This document shows positions 45,921 through 56,254 of a stretch of DNA of 64,000 nucleotides, in pieces. The first letter of the stretch is position 1. Each line of letters opens with the position of its first letter. The notes below the pieces were generated by a model. The model was not told where the DNA came from. It did not search any database and worked only from the letters and a program-made list of their open reading frames with translations. Position numbers and translations under genes: made by a program. The DNA comes from Telopea speciosissima (Eukaryota; Streptophyta; Magnoliopsida; Proteales; Proteaceae), in contig NC_057926.1 in the NCBI RefSeq assembly GCF_018873765.1, positions 37,990,946 through 38,054,945 of the forward strand. The letters are read 5' to 3'.

Positions 45921-46098
45921 TTTTTTTTTTTTTTTTTTTAACACCTTATTTGTAAAAGAGCGTACCCAGTCCATGAGGCTCCTATCATTGCAGGGTCTAG
46001 GGAGGGTCATAATGTTCGCAACTTTATCCCTGCTTTCGCAAAGAGGCTGTTTCCAGACTCGTACCCGTGACCACTTGGTCACACTAGAGCAATCTTAT
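45921..46098 (-). mobile_element. Au-like tRNA-derived SINE
   Basis: On the minus strand the sequence starts near AGATTGCTCTAGTGTGACCA and has a pol III B-box-like GGTACGAGTCT. It continues TGGAAACAGCCTCTTTGCGA, GGATAAAGTTGCGAACATT, TAGACCCTGCAATGATAGG and ends ACTGGGTACGCTCTTTTAC plus poly-A (plus-strand poly-T 45921-45939). These blocks match the widespread plant Au SINE. A target duplication was not resolved. Confidence 0.82.
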
Positions 46099-47655
46099 TT
46101 GTCATTGATTTAATATTTTAGATATAAGATTTTCTTATTGACACCTTCTACAAGGTCAAATGATATATTAATTTTTTCTTTTTTATTTCAATTAAGGTAA
46201 AACCTATCATTTCGCACATGTATTCAAAGTGTGCGAGACAATCGACTTTTGAAAGTGACATAATGGCAAGTCACTTTCAAATAATAATGAAAATGTTATT
46301 TTTACCGAATGATTTAAAGAATTTTTGGAAATAAGACAAGAAGCAATCAAATGAAAGTTACATGTTCTAAATGTTGTTGCATATTGGTTGTCATTATCGG
46401 CAACTATGGTCTGATCAGTAATGAGGTGGCCAGTTCTGAGTCTGATATGTGAACCGTTCCAGGCAGCTTCCATATGGGCAGTATGAGTTGGTCAGTTCTT
46501 TCTTTATTTATTTCATATTTTTCTTCAAGTGGATGTTAAAATAGGCTTTTCATCTTAAAGTCTTGATAAAAAAAAATACTTAGAAGTTTTCGAAAATTCT
46601 GAAATTTTATGATGGTTCATAGCATATTTGATGTTTTATGAAAAATCGGAGTATATATTTTCTGTAATGACATTTTGCCCCCAAGATTATTTTAGATATT
46701 TTGTAAATATGGGTTTAAAAATCTAAAATTGTCTCGGTTTTTTGGGTGGATGTGATAAAACATGTTTTGATACATGGATTTAGGCTTTGGTTTGATGAAA
46801 AAGATTAGAAAAATAGGCCAAAACAATTTTATCAAGGTACCCTTCAAAAGGATAATTCAGTCTTTTTTTGCATTTAAAAATCCAAAACAAATCAGAAAAA
46901 TTCCCAAAAAATAATGTTATGTATTTGACTGTTGTCTAACATTTTAGAGTTAATCCCCCCTCTGATTATATGACCATGCCATGTTTGTATGCTCCCAATA
47001 CCCTTTAGGACATATATGCAATTTAATGAATTCTAATTCAAAAATGACAAAAAAGTGTATATTCTCAGTGCTTGCTGTATAGGATCATGTGATAGGTCAT
47101 CCCTCACTGTTTTGATTGATATTACATTAAATCATATTTGTTTAGTTATTTAATTCGCTCTCACTCTTTCCATAATTAGGATACATCTATCTTAATGCAC
47201 ATGTTATGACATGTTTAAGTTGAAAATCTTATTTCTTAGTGTATGTGAATATGTTTGAAATGTTTTGGTAAAGCTTCACACATGCACTCTCACTTATTTT
47301 GAACATAAAGGGCATTTTTGCCCTCTGAGGGCATTTCGATAAATTTATTAGGTTTAGGGCAAAATTGACTTCCGAGCATTAGAATAATGTAAATTGTAGT
47401 AGCTTAGGGTGTTTTAAGTAATATATGCATATTTTCATGCTTCCCTTGACTTCAAAAGTGCATGTTTAAACATATTTACCATTTTATCTTTTAGGGGTAA
47501 TTTGGTGATTCTCTCTCTATCTACTAGGTCCCTTAGGCTCTGTATGGTAACATGTCATTTCTGTTTTGTCATAGATAGTGTTGGAGCTTGGAATGTTTCA
47601 TCAAGCGAGTAGAGGTGTGGTCATCTCATCAGATTATTATCCTTTCTAATTTCTA
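46099..47655. other. intergenic, no gene seen
   Basis: AT-rich sequence with no supported coding region and no clear repeat structure. Confidence 0.55.
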
Positions 47656-47804
47656 AAGTGTGGCATTACGGCAGTGCTAGGTGGAGATGTTGACATCTAG
47701 CAGCTGTCGCATCCAATAGTCCGAACTCATTGGTATGGAGGGTTGGATGCGGCAGCTGCCAGGTGTCGACATCTCTACCTAGCACTGCCGCACTGCCACA
47801 CTTT
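47656..47804. mobile_element. 149-bp palindromic MITE (AAAGTGTGGCA ends)
   Basis: AAAGTGTGGCATTACGGCAG, TGCTAGGTGGAGATGTTGAC, CAGCTGTCGCATCC at the left is repeated inverted at the right (GGATGCGGCAGCTGCC, GTCGACATCTCTACCTAGCA, CTGCCGCACTGCCACACTTT). It forms a long hairpin with a short loop near 47716-47745. Non-coding. Confidence 0.82.
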
Positions 47805-48056
47805 AAGGAATTGGAGAGGATAATTTTCCTCATCAAGACATAATTGGGTTTTTTTTTTGGCCGCCAAATGCAAGACAGATGTCCGTTTTTCATGGAAGCT
47901 GAGGCTATTTAAGATAGAATTCTTTTTGCTAAGTCCTTATCTCTTTCTATTTCTGGTTATTTTATGTGATTTGCGTGCGCTTAATAGTGATGTAACCTCT
48001 CTGGACTGGGCTTCTACCTAGGGCCTTTGTGGAGGATGTTTTTGTATTTGATTCTT

Positions 48057-48193
48057 GGGAGAATGTTCTCTGTGCTGCAGCGTAGGCTGCGCTTAGGCAC
48101 ATGGGCCTGCCACTCAGGGGGGCAGGGTGGTCATTACGCCCACCCCCATGTGCCTGGGCGCATCTTGCACTATGGCACAGCAGACAGCGCCCC
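48057..48193. mobile_element. 137-bp palindromic MULE-type MITE, copy B
   Basis: GGGAGAATGTTCTCTGTGCT to the inverse of GGGGCGCTGTCTGCTGTGCC, matching the element at 31151-31287 but in the opposite orientation. The perfect 9-bp repeat TTGATTCTT flanks it (48048-48056, 48194-48202). Confidence 0.92.
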
Positions 48194-48622
48194 TTGATTC
48201 TTTGTTTTCTATTGTGAAGTTCTAGTTTGTCTCTCGCTCATTTCTTGATGAAGGGGGCTCAGTTCCGGGGTTATGGGTTATCCCATTTCTGGTGGATACA
48301 TCCACCTCCTTTTCCTGTAAACTTTGTGTACTTGGAAGGGTTTCTTCTCATCTCTTGTAAACTTTATGTACTTGGGAAGGGTTTCTTCTCATCTGATTTT
48401 CTTTAACATCTTTAGTTTTGTGGATTAAAAAAAAATAAAAATCAATAGACAATGCCACATGGCAAAAATATTATGTCTCACTGTTTGGAAATGGCTTTTG
48501 AAAATGATTATGCACCCAACTGAAAACTACCTATGAATCATGAAAGCTTTATCCATTACCAAAAGCTTTAATGTGGTTTTGAATTATTTTCCTAGTTGTT
48601 TATTTAAAAAATAACGTATTCA

Positions 48623-48800
48623 AGGGGGGTGTTTTTTGCGTGAGACGTAGGGGCCATGCCGTGCGCGACAGCCAATGAGAACCCATACACTGGTACATTA
48701 GGGGTTGAATTTCCGCCATTTAGGGAGGGGGCACATCGGTCATTTTTGCCTCCATGTGTCTGGATGTGACCCTACATCCCATCAGAGAACATTTCTCCTT
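48623..48800. mobile_element. MITE-like palindrome (TGTTTTTTGCGTGAGACGTAGG end)
   Basis: The left end TGTTTTTTGCGTGAGACGTA pairs imperfectly with the inverted right end TGTTCTCTGATGGGATGTAG. The interior holds AGGGGCCATGCC and GGTCATTTTTGCC. It resembles the 137-bp family in base composition and plan but is not an alignable copy by eye. Limits approximate. Confidence 0.55.
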
Positions 48801-48951
48801 TACGCTATTGCGCCTCTATGTCAAATTCTATATCACGGAAATTTGCAAGATTCATACCCTCTTTGATTGCTAAAAACAATAGAGCTGGATTTATAAAAAC
48901 AAAAATTAAAAGGCAAATTACTACGGTCAAAATTTGCTATTTTCTTATAGG

Positions 48952-49138
48952 GAGAAAAGCGCTAACCGATCATGTAGTGCGGCGTGTATTTGCGCCGAGA
49001 CACAGTCATGTGCGAAATGATTGGCGCACCCTTGGTCCTTCCCGTCTTTCGAAGGGTGGACCAGTCATTTCGTGAGCGACTGTGTCTGAGCATAGACACA
49101 CGCCGTGCTGCACAATTGGGTGACATTCCTTATCCCTT
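48952..49138. mobile_element. palindromic MITE (GCGCTAACCGATCATGTAG end)
   Basis: The left arm (AGCGCTAACCGATCATGTAG, TGCGGCGTGTATTTGCG, CCGAGACACAGTC, GCGAAATGATTGG) is matched by an inverted right arm (CCAGTCATTTCGTGAGC, GACTGTGTCTGAGCATAGAC, ACACGCCGTGCTGCAC). The left end resembles the elements at 5368 and 20566. Non-coding. Confidence 0.72.
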
Positions 49139-50324
49139 TTTTAAATGTCACTAGTTATTTATTCTGACTCTGATTTGTGGACATATGAAAATATACAATT
49201 TAGATAAAAAATAAAAAATAAAAAATGAACAAATAGATAAAAAGAGGGGGGGTGGAACTAAGGACCAAATTGTCTAGGTGCTTGGTTCTTAGGTGAAGGA
49301 AACACCCACAAATCTTAGGTCATCATTAGACCCCTTTCAATATATATAAAGTCGAAAATGCACTTCACTATTCCCCTATGCCCATCCAACAACAATGATG
49401 GCTATACCTTCTTCATTGTGGTTTAAAGAAAATCCGGTCCATAAAAACCTAGATGAAGAAGACTATCAGCTAAAGAACCTGCAGGTTCGCATGGTTATAT
49501 TACAAGAAATCTATAAATATCCATTGGGGTTTAACAAGAAATAACTGACTGGTTAGGTGTACTTTCAAGGGTATTGAAGCCTTAAAGTTTTTGTTTTGAG
49601 TTGAACACTAGTTATGAGGGGTGAAATTTTTGTTTCTTTTTGGTAGAAGAAAAGAAAATACAATAAAGTAAAGATAAAATATTATTTATAGAATCTAAAG
49701 CAGACAAACCCCTTGTTAATTTTCACGCCGTAAAAACAAGCAGAACAACTCATAGTCGTTCAGATGGAATCTATTCTGTGGAAATGTTCCATCTGAACGG
49801 TTGAAAATCGTTCACGTATGCTCACGTACGTGAACATTCAACCCCCTTAGTTAAACATATCAACTAACCCATGTTCCCCAATATTACAAAATTGAATTGT
49901 TCGAGAGAGTAATTCCAGCTGTTCAAAAATATATAGAGTGTTCCAAAAATTATGAGAGGCGACAGGATCTTTGATTATGTGTTGCAATTCCTTCGACACA
50001 TTCTAAACCTGCACGTTAGACCATCCATGAGAGAAAACAAAAGTTAGACCTTTGATTGTGTTAATACAATCAAGTTCAACCAAAACAAAATTCCCATTTA
50101 TCAAAACACCAAAAGCTCATCTTGACTTGTTCAGCCTTCTGTCATGGTGACCTCCACATATTAAAATAGGGAACGTTAGAGATGGAATAGTAAGAATATG
50201 GAAAGGATTAGATGCATTACCGTTTTTAGTGATGAAATTATCCATTTTCTCATAGTGAAAAGGCGATAAATACAGTTCAGATGTACATCCTTGGCAACAC
50301 ACTACAATAAAACACACTTGTAGC
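49139..50324. other. intergenic, no gene seen; one short perfect hairpin
   Basis: No gene. Around 49757-49800 the sequence CGTTCAGATGGAA is followed 17 bases later by its exact inverse TTCCATCTGAACG, a 13-bp perfect stem. Just after it is GTTCACGTATGCTCACGTACGTGAAC, also self-complementary. This may be a decayed small element. Confidence 0.5.
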
Positions 50325-50594
50325 TACAGATGTAAACGGATCGGATTCAGCTCGGACAGTGCTATATCCGCATCCGCATCCAATTAGTTTTCGGATGGAT
50401 TTGGATAGTGCTAAACGGATACGGACATGGATACGAATCGAATATTTTATCCATTTACATGTAAATATAGTTTTTCAGATAGCTATAGCCTATCCATATC
50501 CGTATCCGCTTAACTTTCGGACGGATTCGGATAGTGCTAAATGGATACGGACACGGATACAGAAACAGATTTCGACTATTCATTTACATCTCTA
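50325..50594. mobile_element. 270-bp hAT-type MITE with internal duplication
   Basis: Ends TACAGATGTAAACGGATCGG and, inverted, TAGAGATGTAAATGAATAG. Flanked by CTTGTAGC (50317-50324) and CTTATAGC (50595-50602), an 8-bp duplication with one change. The interior repeats a ~95-bp unit (TTCGGATGGATTTGGATAG, TGCTAAACGGATACGGAC, then TTCGGACGGATTCGGATAGT, GCTAAATGGATACGGACAC). Confidence 0.82.
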
Positions 50595-50602
50595 CTTATA
50601 GC

Positions 50603-52858
50603 TATAGATATTTTACTGCGATTTTTTAAAACCACAACTATAGATATCCTATAACTACGGTTTCTTCGTGTGCAATAATATGGAATTCTTATTGTTGCGA
50701 TACTTAAAAAAAAAACCACAGTACCAGAGGACCTGATTAAACATTTTCACTGTTTATGGGTCTCATGTAATAACAGTGATATATCATATCCCCTTAGCCC
50801 TAATTAAGAAAGGAGCAACAGAGCCTTCCGATTATCAGAAGTGAATTAAGAGTTGTCCCTTTCCATTGAATATATTCACATTAATTCCCATGTCTCAAAC
50901 CAGAATAACCTACACAGCTGTTCTTCTCTTCAAAAGCAAAATAAAAGGATACCAAACGTCCCTCCCTCTGTATAATGGGCCCTTTTGGCTTGTGAGAGGC
51001 AAAGTAGAAGGACAGTTATTTAAGCACCCTAAGGATTTATTCTCTCTCTCTCTGAGAGTCCCTGAGGCAGCTTTTAGCTTCTTGAGAGGCACAGCTTTCT
51101 GGGTTCCCAGCTGTTTATGTTGTTTTGACAGCTCTAACAATTAAACCTGAACTGGGTCGATCAGCCCCACCCTTGCATGGGCCCGGATATGGTCGACTAG
51201 CTGTGTCTATTTACTATTTAGGCGTCCCAATTGCTGTTGTCCTTCTTGGGCAGGACCAGCTCTAATTAAAGGATAGACAAGTAGGGTGTGAACTTAGAAC
51301 CGAAGCCAGGAACTATACTGGGATTGATCGTTTGAACTGATTGTTAATGTGTCAGTTCGAGTCTTAACTATTAGAGTGATTTATAATTTAAATTGAAAAT
51401 GTTTTTAGGATCGAGTTTCCCTCCACACAAGGGCCAAGAGAGGGCAGGAATGGGTATTACGAGGGTATTTTGGAATATACTAAAATCCTAGAAGGGGTTT
51501 GTGAACCCTAGGATGGTGGTTGAACTGTCATCTTCTATGGGTGGAGGAAAACTATGGGAACGAAATCCCCTCCTAAAATTTTTTGTTACTTAATAGACTT
51601 AATGGGATGAGATGAATGTCATAATGGGAAGAGACCTTCAACTAGTAAAGAGAGTAATAATTCCCTTAAATTTGTGGGAGGAAAAAACATTTTCTCTAAA
51701 ACAAACAGCCTTCATGAAATCCATAACTTTCTGTACTAGTTTTACCTTGTATTCATCGCCTATGGTAAACATAATGATTAATTATTGAGCAACGAAGGAG
51801 GATCCACTAAAAGCCGGAACCGAGAACCATCTTGGAAGTGATCCACTAAAACCTGGAACCGTACTGTTATTAAGTGGATGGTTTGGGAGTTTATTTTGGG
51901 AATGATTATTAAATGGGATGTGACGGTTCTGGGACGGGTTTTCCAACTGGTTCAAAATTGAATGATCAATAAAGAATGGTTTGGAACCAAAACCGCTAAG
52001 ACCCATTTAAGATTGGTTAATACTTAATAGTTATAAATAAAAGAATCATGCACCAACAGATGGGCCAATGGAAGCGTGTGTAGGGACATAGATCATGGGG
52101 GATTTTTCATTTTATCGAGAGGTGAGGCGGTCATATCGGGGGAACTGTGTTTGGGATCATGGGCTACACAACCAGGCAGTGTTCTCTTTCTCAAATTTTA
52201 GGAAAGATGGTAGATGGCCAATTGACTAGTAAAACTGAAATTCTTTTAGGTGGAAGACATGATTTGATCCTACATACCTGTGGTGCATCTCATTTGGAAC
52301 TTTTGATGGGGGAAAGGAATGTGATAGTTGTTGGAAAGAGGAGTTTAATGGCGGATTAGAGGAAAAGGATGGTTAGTAGAGTGGGACAGTTTGGTGAAGA
52401 AAGGTAGGTTATGTATATGCATGGGAAGTGGGAGTGCAAGACAGATTCAAAATCTCCAGCTAACAACACAGAGAATGATAAAATTTTTGGATCCTCCATG
52501 GCCACTTGCTCTGTCTAACTTTCACTGGCCCACATGTCAAATCATCTCAAACAACTCCATTAGATATCTGATATATTGTGGGCCTCCCCTTGCATATATG
52601 GGCCCCGAAATGGATGGAAAGAAAGGATTCAGTAGAGCCTTCATATGTTATAAAAAAAAACAAAGTGGCATGTCGCTTTTAGTTAAGGGAAACATCTTCT
52701 TGTAACTAAGGTTAGTTATAACAAGATTGTACCTTTTTTTTTTTTTTCAAAATAAAATAGAAATTAGACCCACCATCAGTTCTAAGTATGTGATCAGCCT
52801 TAATCAATGGGCAAGGTGGAAAGGGAGAGACGTACAGGATGGTCCTATCCACAGGAGA
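50603..52858. other. intergenic, no gene seen
   Basis: No recognisable coding region. 51290-52010 contains GGAACCGxxxx-type repeats (AACCGAAGCCAGGAAC, TGGTTTGGAACCAAAACCG) related to the hAT-type element at 43280. Several open frames at 52147-52705 have no known domain and are not supported. Confidence 0.5.
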
Positions 52859-52972
52859 GGGAGAGGGAGAGAGACAAACACAAGTTGGGCACCCCGTGGT
52901 GTCCTACCCATAAGGGGGGGGGGGACGAGGGAGAGAGACAAACACAAGTTGGACACCCCGTGGTGTACCCAC
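52859..52972. repeat. short tandem repeat, two units
   Basis: GGGAGAGAGACAAACACAAG, TTGGGCACCCCGTGGTGT at 52864 recurs at 52930 with GGACACC for GGGCACC. The units are separated by a G-run and are about 67 bases apart. Confidence 0.75.
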
Positions 52973-52998
52973 CCGTTTCCTTTAAGTATAAATGTATA

Positions 52999-53116
52999 GG
53001 GGTGCTGTTCTCTGTGCCACAGTGCAGGTTGCACCCAGGCACATGGGGGTGGGCGCAATGACCACCCTACACCCCTGAGTGGCAGACCCATGTGCCTGGG
53101 CGCAGCCTGCACTGCG
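52999..53116. mobile_element. 137-bp MITE family, copy C, 3' truncated
   Basis: GGGGTGCTGTTCTCTGTGCC, then CACAGTGCAGGTTGCACCCA and onward to GCGCAGCCTGCACTGCG match copies A and B. The last ~20 bases of the right terminal repeat are absent and no target duplication is found. Confidence 0.85.
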
Positions 53117-53744
53117 TAATACCTTTTGTTTCAATGAGGGTAGATCATGCCATTTCATATAAAAATTACATCAAATGCAAAATTAAATGACTTTTCACTT
53201 TTGTATTTTTTTTAAATCCCTCCTTACACAACAAATACTATATTAAATAACTTTTGAAAGTAAGACAAGGGTAATTAAAATGAAGGTTACAACGTTACAA
53301 GTGAAACACATTCTCTCACTTTCTTCTTAATCACAGTTTTCCTTTATGCATATTTTTCCCATAAAACAGCCAAACACAAACCTAGGGATCGATCATCCAT
53401 GGCCTCAACTTATATGATTTTCCATTTGTCCACCTTGAGATAAATAAGGAGTATAAACTTGAACGTATGCAAACTTCTTAGTTTATTTGATGATAACTTT
53501 ATGTACAGAGGAGGTTTTTTTTAGTTCATTTTCTACAATTAGTATAAGCAATGTTGTGACATCTAAGGATTATATATGATCTCAACTTGTGTGGGATATA
53601 TATATTTCATATGTCCACCATGAAATAAAATGAATTTAAATATAATCATGTGTAAATTTTAATTTATTGGACGGAAACTTCAACACAAAGGAGGAAGATA
53701 CTTAAGTGTTAATTCATTACTGAAATAAATTAATTCTTTATAAT
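53117..53744. other. intergenic, no gene seen
   Basis: AT-rich with repeated short motifs about a dropped target plant-type TTAATTTATT sequence; nothing codes. Confidence 0.5.
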
Positions 53745-53964
53745 CCTCAAAACAAGGGGTTAGAGGTTTCTTTTCAAATGAGGAAGAGAGAGAGATAGAC
53801 TCGTGGGAGTGCTGAGGTAGGCCACACTCCTTGACAGAGTTCTTTTTCCCTATATATATTAAGGGGAAAAAAACTGTCTGGAAGTGTGGCCTACGTCAAT
53901 ACTCCCATGACTCTATCTCTCTCCTTCCCATATGAAAAGATACCTCTACCCCTTTGTTTTGAGG
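53745..53964. mobile_element. 220-bp foldback element with a third partial arm
   Basis: Left arm (CCTCAAAACAAGGGGTTAGA, GATAGACTCGTGGGAGTGCT, AGGTAGGCCACACTCC) and right arm are inverse copies, each about 105 bp, around the loop TATATATATT. A further direct copy of most of the left arm (GAGATAGACACATGGGAGTG, TAGGTCACACTCCTAGACAG) follows at 53965-54030. Confidence 0.85.
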
Positions 53965-54030
53965 AGAAGAGAGATAGACACATGGGAGTGTTGATGTAGG
54001 TCACACTCCTAGACAGAAAACTGCTTCCCA

Positions 54031-54109
54031 TATATTAAAAGGGTATATTCATAGCCTCATGGAATCAGCTATAGAGTTTTAACGTAGGTCACATTCTCAG
54101 ACAAAATTT

Positions 54110-54171
<62 letters not shown>

Positions 54172-54269
54172 TATTAAAAATGTATATTCATAGCCTCAAG
54201 GAATCAGCTATGACTTGTTTACCAAAAAAAAAATCAGCTATGGCTTGATTTGTATAAAATTCCATACAT

Positions 54270-54347
<78 letters not shown>

Positions 54348-54440
54348 GTGTATATTCATAGCCTCAAGGAATTAGCTATGACTTGTGTACCAAAAAAAAA
54401 ATCAGCTATGGCTTGACTTGTATAAAATTCCATACATCCA
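54031..54440. repeat. three tandem units separated by CT and AT microsatellites
   Basis: The block TATTCATAGCCTCA(A/T)GGAAT begins at about 54047, 54184 and 54351. The last two continue with CAGCTATGACTTGT, a poly-A run and TTGTATAAAATTCCATACATC. Between them lie (CT)n with (AT)n at 54110-54166, and a long (AT)n at 54274-54341. Confidence 0.85.
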
Positions 54441-55189
54441 CCATGAGATAAGAAATATGGATTTGACTTTGTTGAATATTTCCTTCTGGTTTTTTTTTTT
54501 TTAATCCAAATTAATAAACTTTTTAAAAAACAACTCTAATTCTGTTAGATTCATTGAATGCAAACTTAGTGGCAGACATATTAACTTTTAAACTTCATCA
54601 TTATTGACAACTTGACCTAAGTAATGCACTGATCTCTACTTGTTCAACTATGTTAGCAATTCTGATAGTTCATTGAACACAAATTTAGTAAAAGAAATTA
54701 ATTGATTTTTAATTCATTATTGACGGATTATCCTAAGTTGGAATCTAGAGACAATCTATGGGATCAACTTTTATGATATTTTATATGTCCATCATAATGT
54801 CATTAGTACAAATTCAATTTTGTTAATAACTAGGTTATCTATTCATTAATAGTTTATTCACTATTGAAAGATTGACCTAAGCAATGTTGTGGAATGCCAA
54901 AAAAGGGTTACATGCTCTCTTCCTCACACCTCTCTGTGTTTATAAAGAATTTCTATTAACCCCAATAATCTCTGATACAACAACTTAAAAGGAACCAAAT
55001 GGATATAAATTTCCATATAATTCCCCCATGTAAACCCTAAAAATTTTCCTCAGGGGACAATCGCCCTTGAATCTCCCAACTTGGCATGACCCAAGAAAAG
55101 GAAATTTTTTTTTTTCAAGTAACATCAACCCAATCCATAGAATACAAGACATCAACCATCCAAGGTTTATAATGTGTAGCTCTAAACTC
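54441..55189. other. intergenic, no gene seen
   Basis: AT-rich; no gene supported. Confidence 0.5.
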
Positions 55190-55344
55190 GAATTTAGCTC
55201 GTCTTCAGGGAGCCCAGCACGTCCAGGGTGCTGCCAACCGTTGGACTGTGCCACACACATCCCTAGGTGTGCATGGAGATGTGTGCAGCACAATTCAACC
55301 GTTGGCTGTCCCCTAGGCGCATGCCTCCCTGGAGACGATCCTGA
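55190..55344. mobile_element. palindromic MITE (CCAACCGTTGG arms), copy 1
   Basis: AGGGAGCCCAGCACGTCCAG, CCAACCGTTGGACTGTGCCA and CACACATC pair with the inverse GATGTGTGCAGCACAATTCA, ACCGTTGGCTGTCCCCTAGG, CCTCCCTGGAGACGATCC. It is related to 62915-63031. Confidence 0.78.
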
Positions 55345-55523
55345 TCCCTTTTTTTTTTTTGATGAAAGTGTAATCACACAAACCACACACCAATTCTAAA
55401 AGATTAACCGACTTTTAGGACCGTGGAATGACGGATATACACAACACACACCACACTCACACACCCGATGTGAGACTAAACCCACACACCTTTTTCTTTT
55501 TTTGATGAAAGTGTATTCACACG
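55345..55523 (-). mobile_element. small insertion with poly-T end, flanked by GATCCTGATCCCTTT
   Basis: The 15 bases GATCCTGATCCCTTT at 55330-55344 recur at 55524-55538, and poly-T abuts the left side, as expected of a retroposed insertion on the minus strand. GATGAAAGTGTAATCACAC near the left end is repeated as GATGAAAGTGTATTCACAC at the right end. The interior is CACACA-rich with GATGTGAGACTAAACCCAC. I do not recognise the family. Confidence 0.65.
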
Positions 55524-55538
55524 ATCCTGATCCCTTTA

Positions 55539-56254
55539 ATTCTTTTAAGTAACATTAATACATGGAGGACATTTGCTAGTGCAACTGACTTGAGGCTAGT
55601 GTAGTTGAGTCTAGTCTTGGAAGGTTTCGAGTTCCTTTTAAAGGTTTGGGCTTGGGGAAGAAAATTTAAGCTATTAGTTGGATTCCAATCTAATGGTTGA
55701 GAATTCATTGTCAGCATCTTCTTCTCTCAAAATCATTTTATCTATAAAAAAGTTATTACATACAAAAGAGAAGATGATCAGAGAAATTGCTCTGATGAAG
55801 ACCACTCTTTTAACCAAAAAGACACATGCATGTACATTTATACACTGCAGCCCCCCATGCCCAATGGTTTTTATTTCTTAAAGGCGAACCCCAAATATAT
55901 AATAATGTTTACAAAAATTAAACACTATTTCTTGAATAATTTCTTGCAAGGCCGAGAGTTGAACAAACGCCCTCATCCGGTTACGTGTCATCTTCCCACC
56001 CGTTCATTTATTGGACGGTCAGATTCTCATCATTCCATAATACTTTTACTCCCGAATTCCACCATTTGTTTGTTCAACTTCTTATTACTAATCCTCTGTT
56101 CGAATATCCTCGTTTCCTCGCACCTGACCACAAAAAAACAAAAAAAAACAAATAATGTCAATTATGCCAATCCGACGATCCAGGGTTGATCAAATGCCCC
56201 GTCATCTCAACCATCAACCGTTCTCATTAATGCAAAGAAGGTAACGTCATTAAT
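55539..56254. other. 3' flank of the reductase-like gene; no other gene
   Basis: Likely 3' UTR and terminator side of the minus-strand gene that stops at 56255. Open frames here show no domain. Confidence 0.5.

Noticed and set aside
45921..46098. Possible tRNA gene from the B-box-like sequence
   Set aside because: The body matches an Au-type SINE with a poly-A end and does not fold into a tRNA cloverleaf with a plausible anticodon arm.
49757..49800. 13-bp perfect hairpin considered as a microRNA precursor
   Set aside because: The stem is too short for a plant microRNA and the sequence matches no microRNA I recognise.
52147..52705. Two neighbouring plus-strand frames
   Set aside because: No domain, no splice logic and no start context; likely chance.
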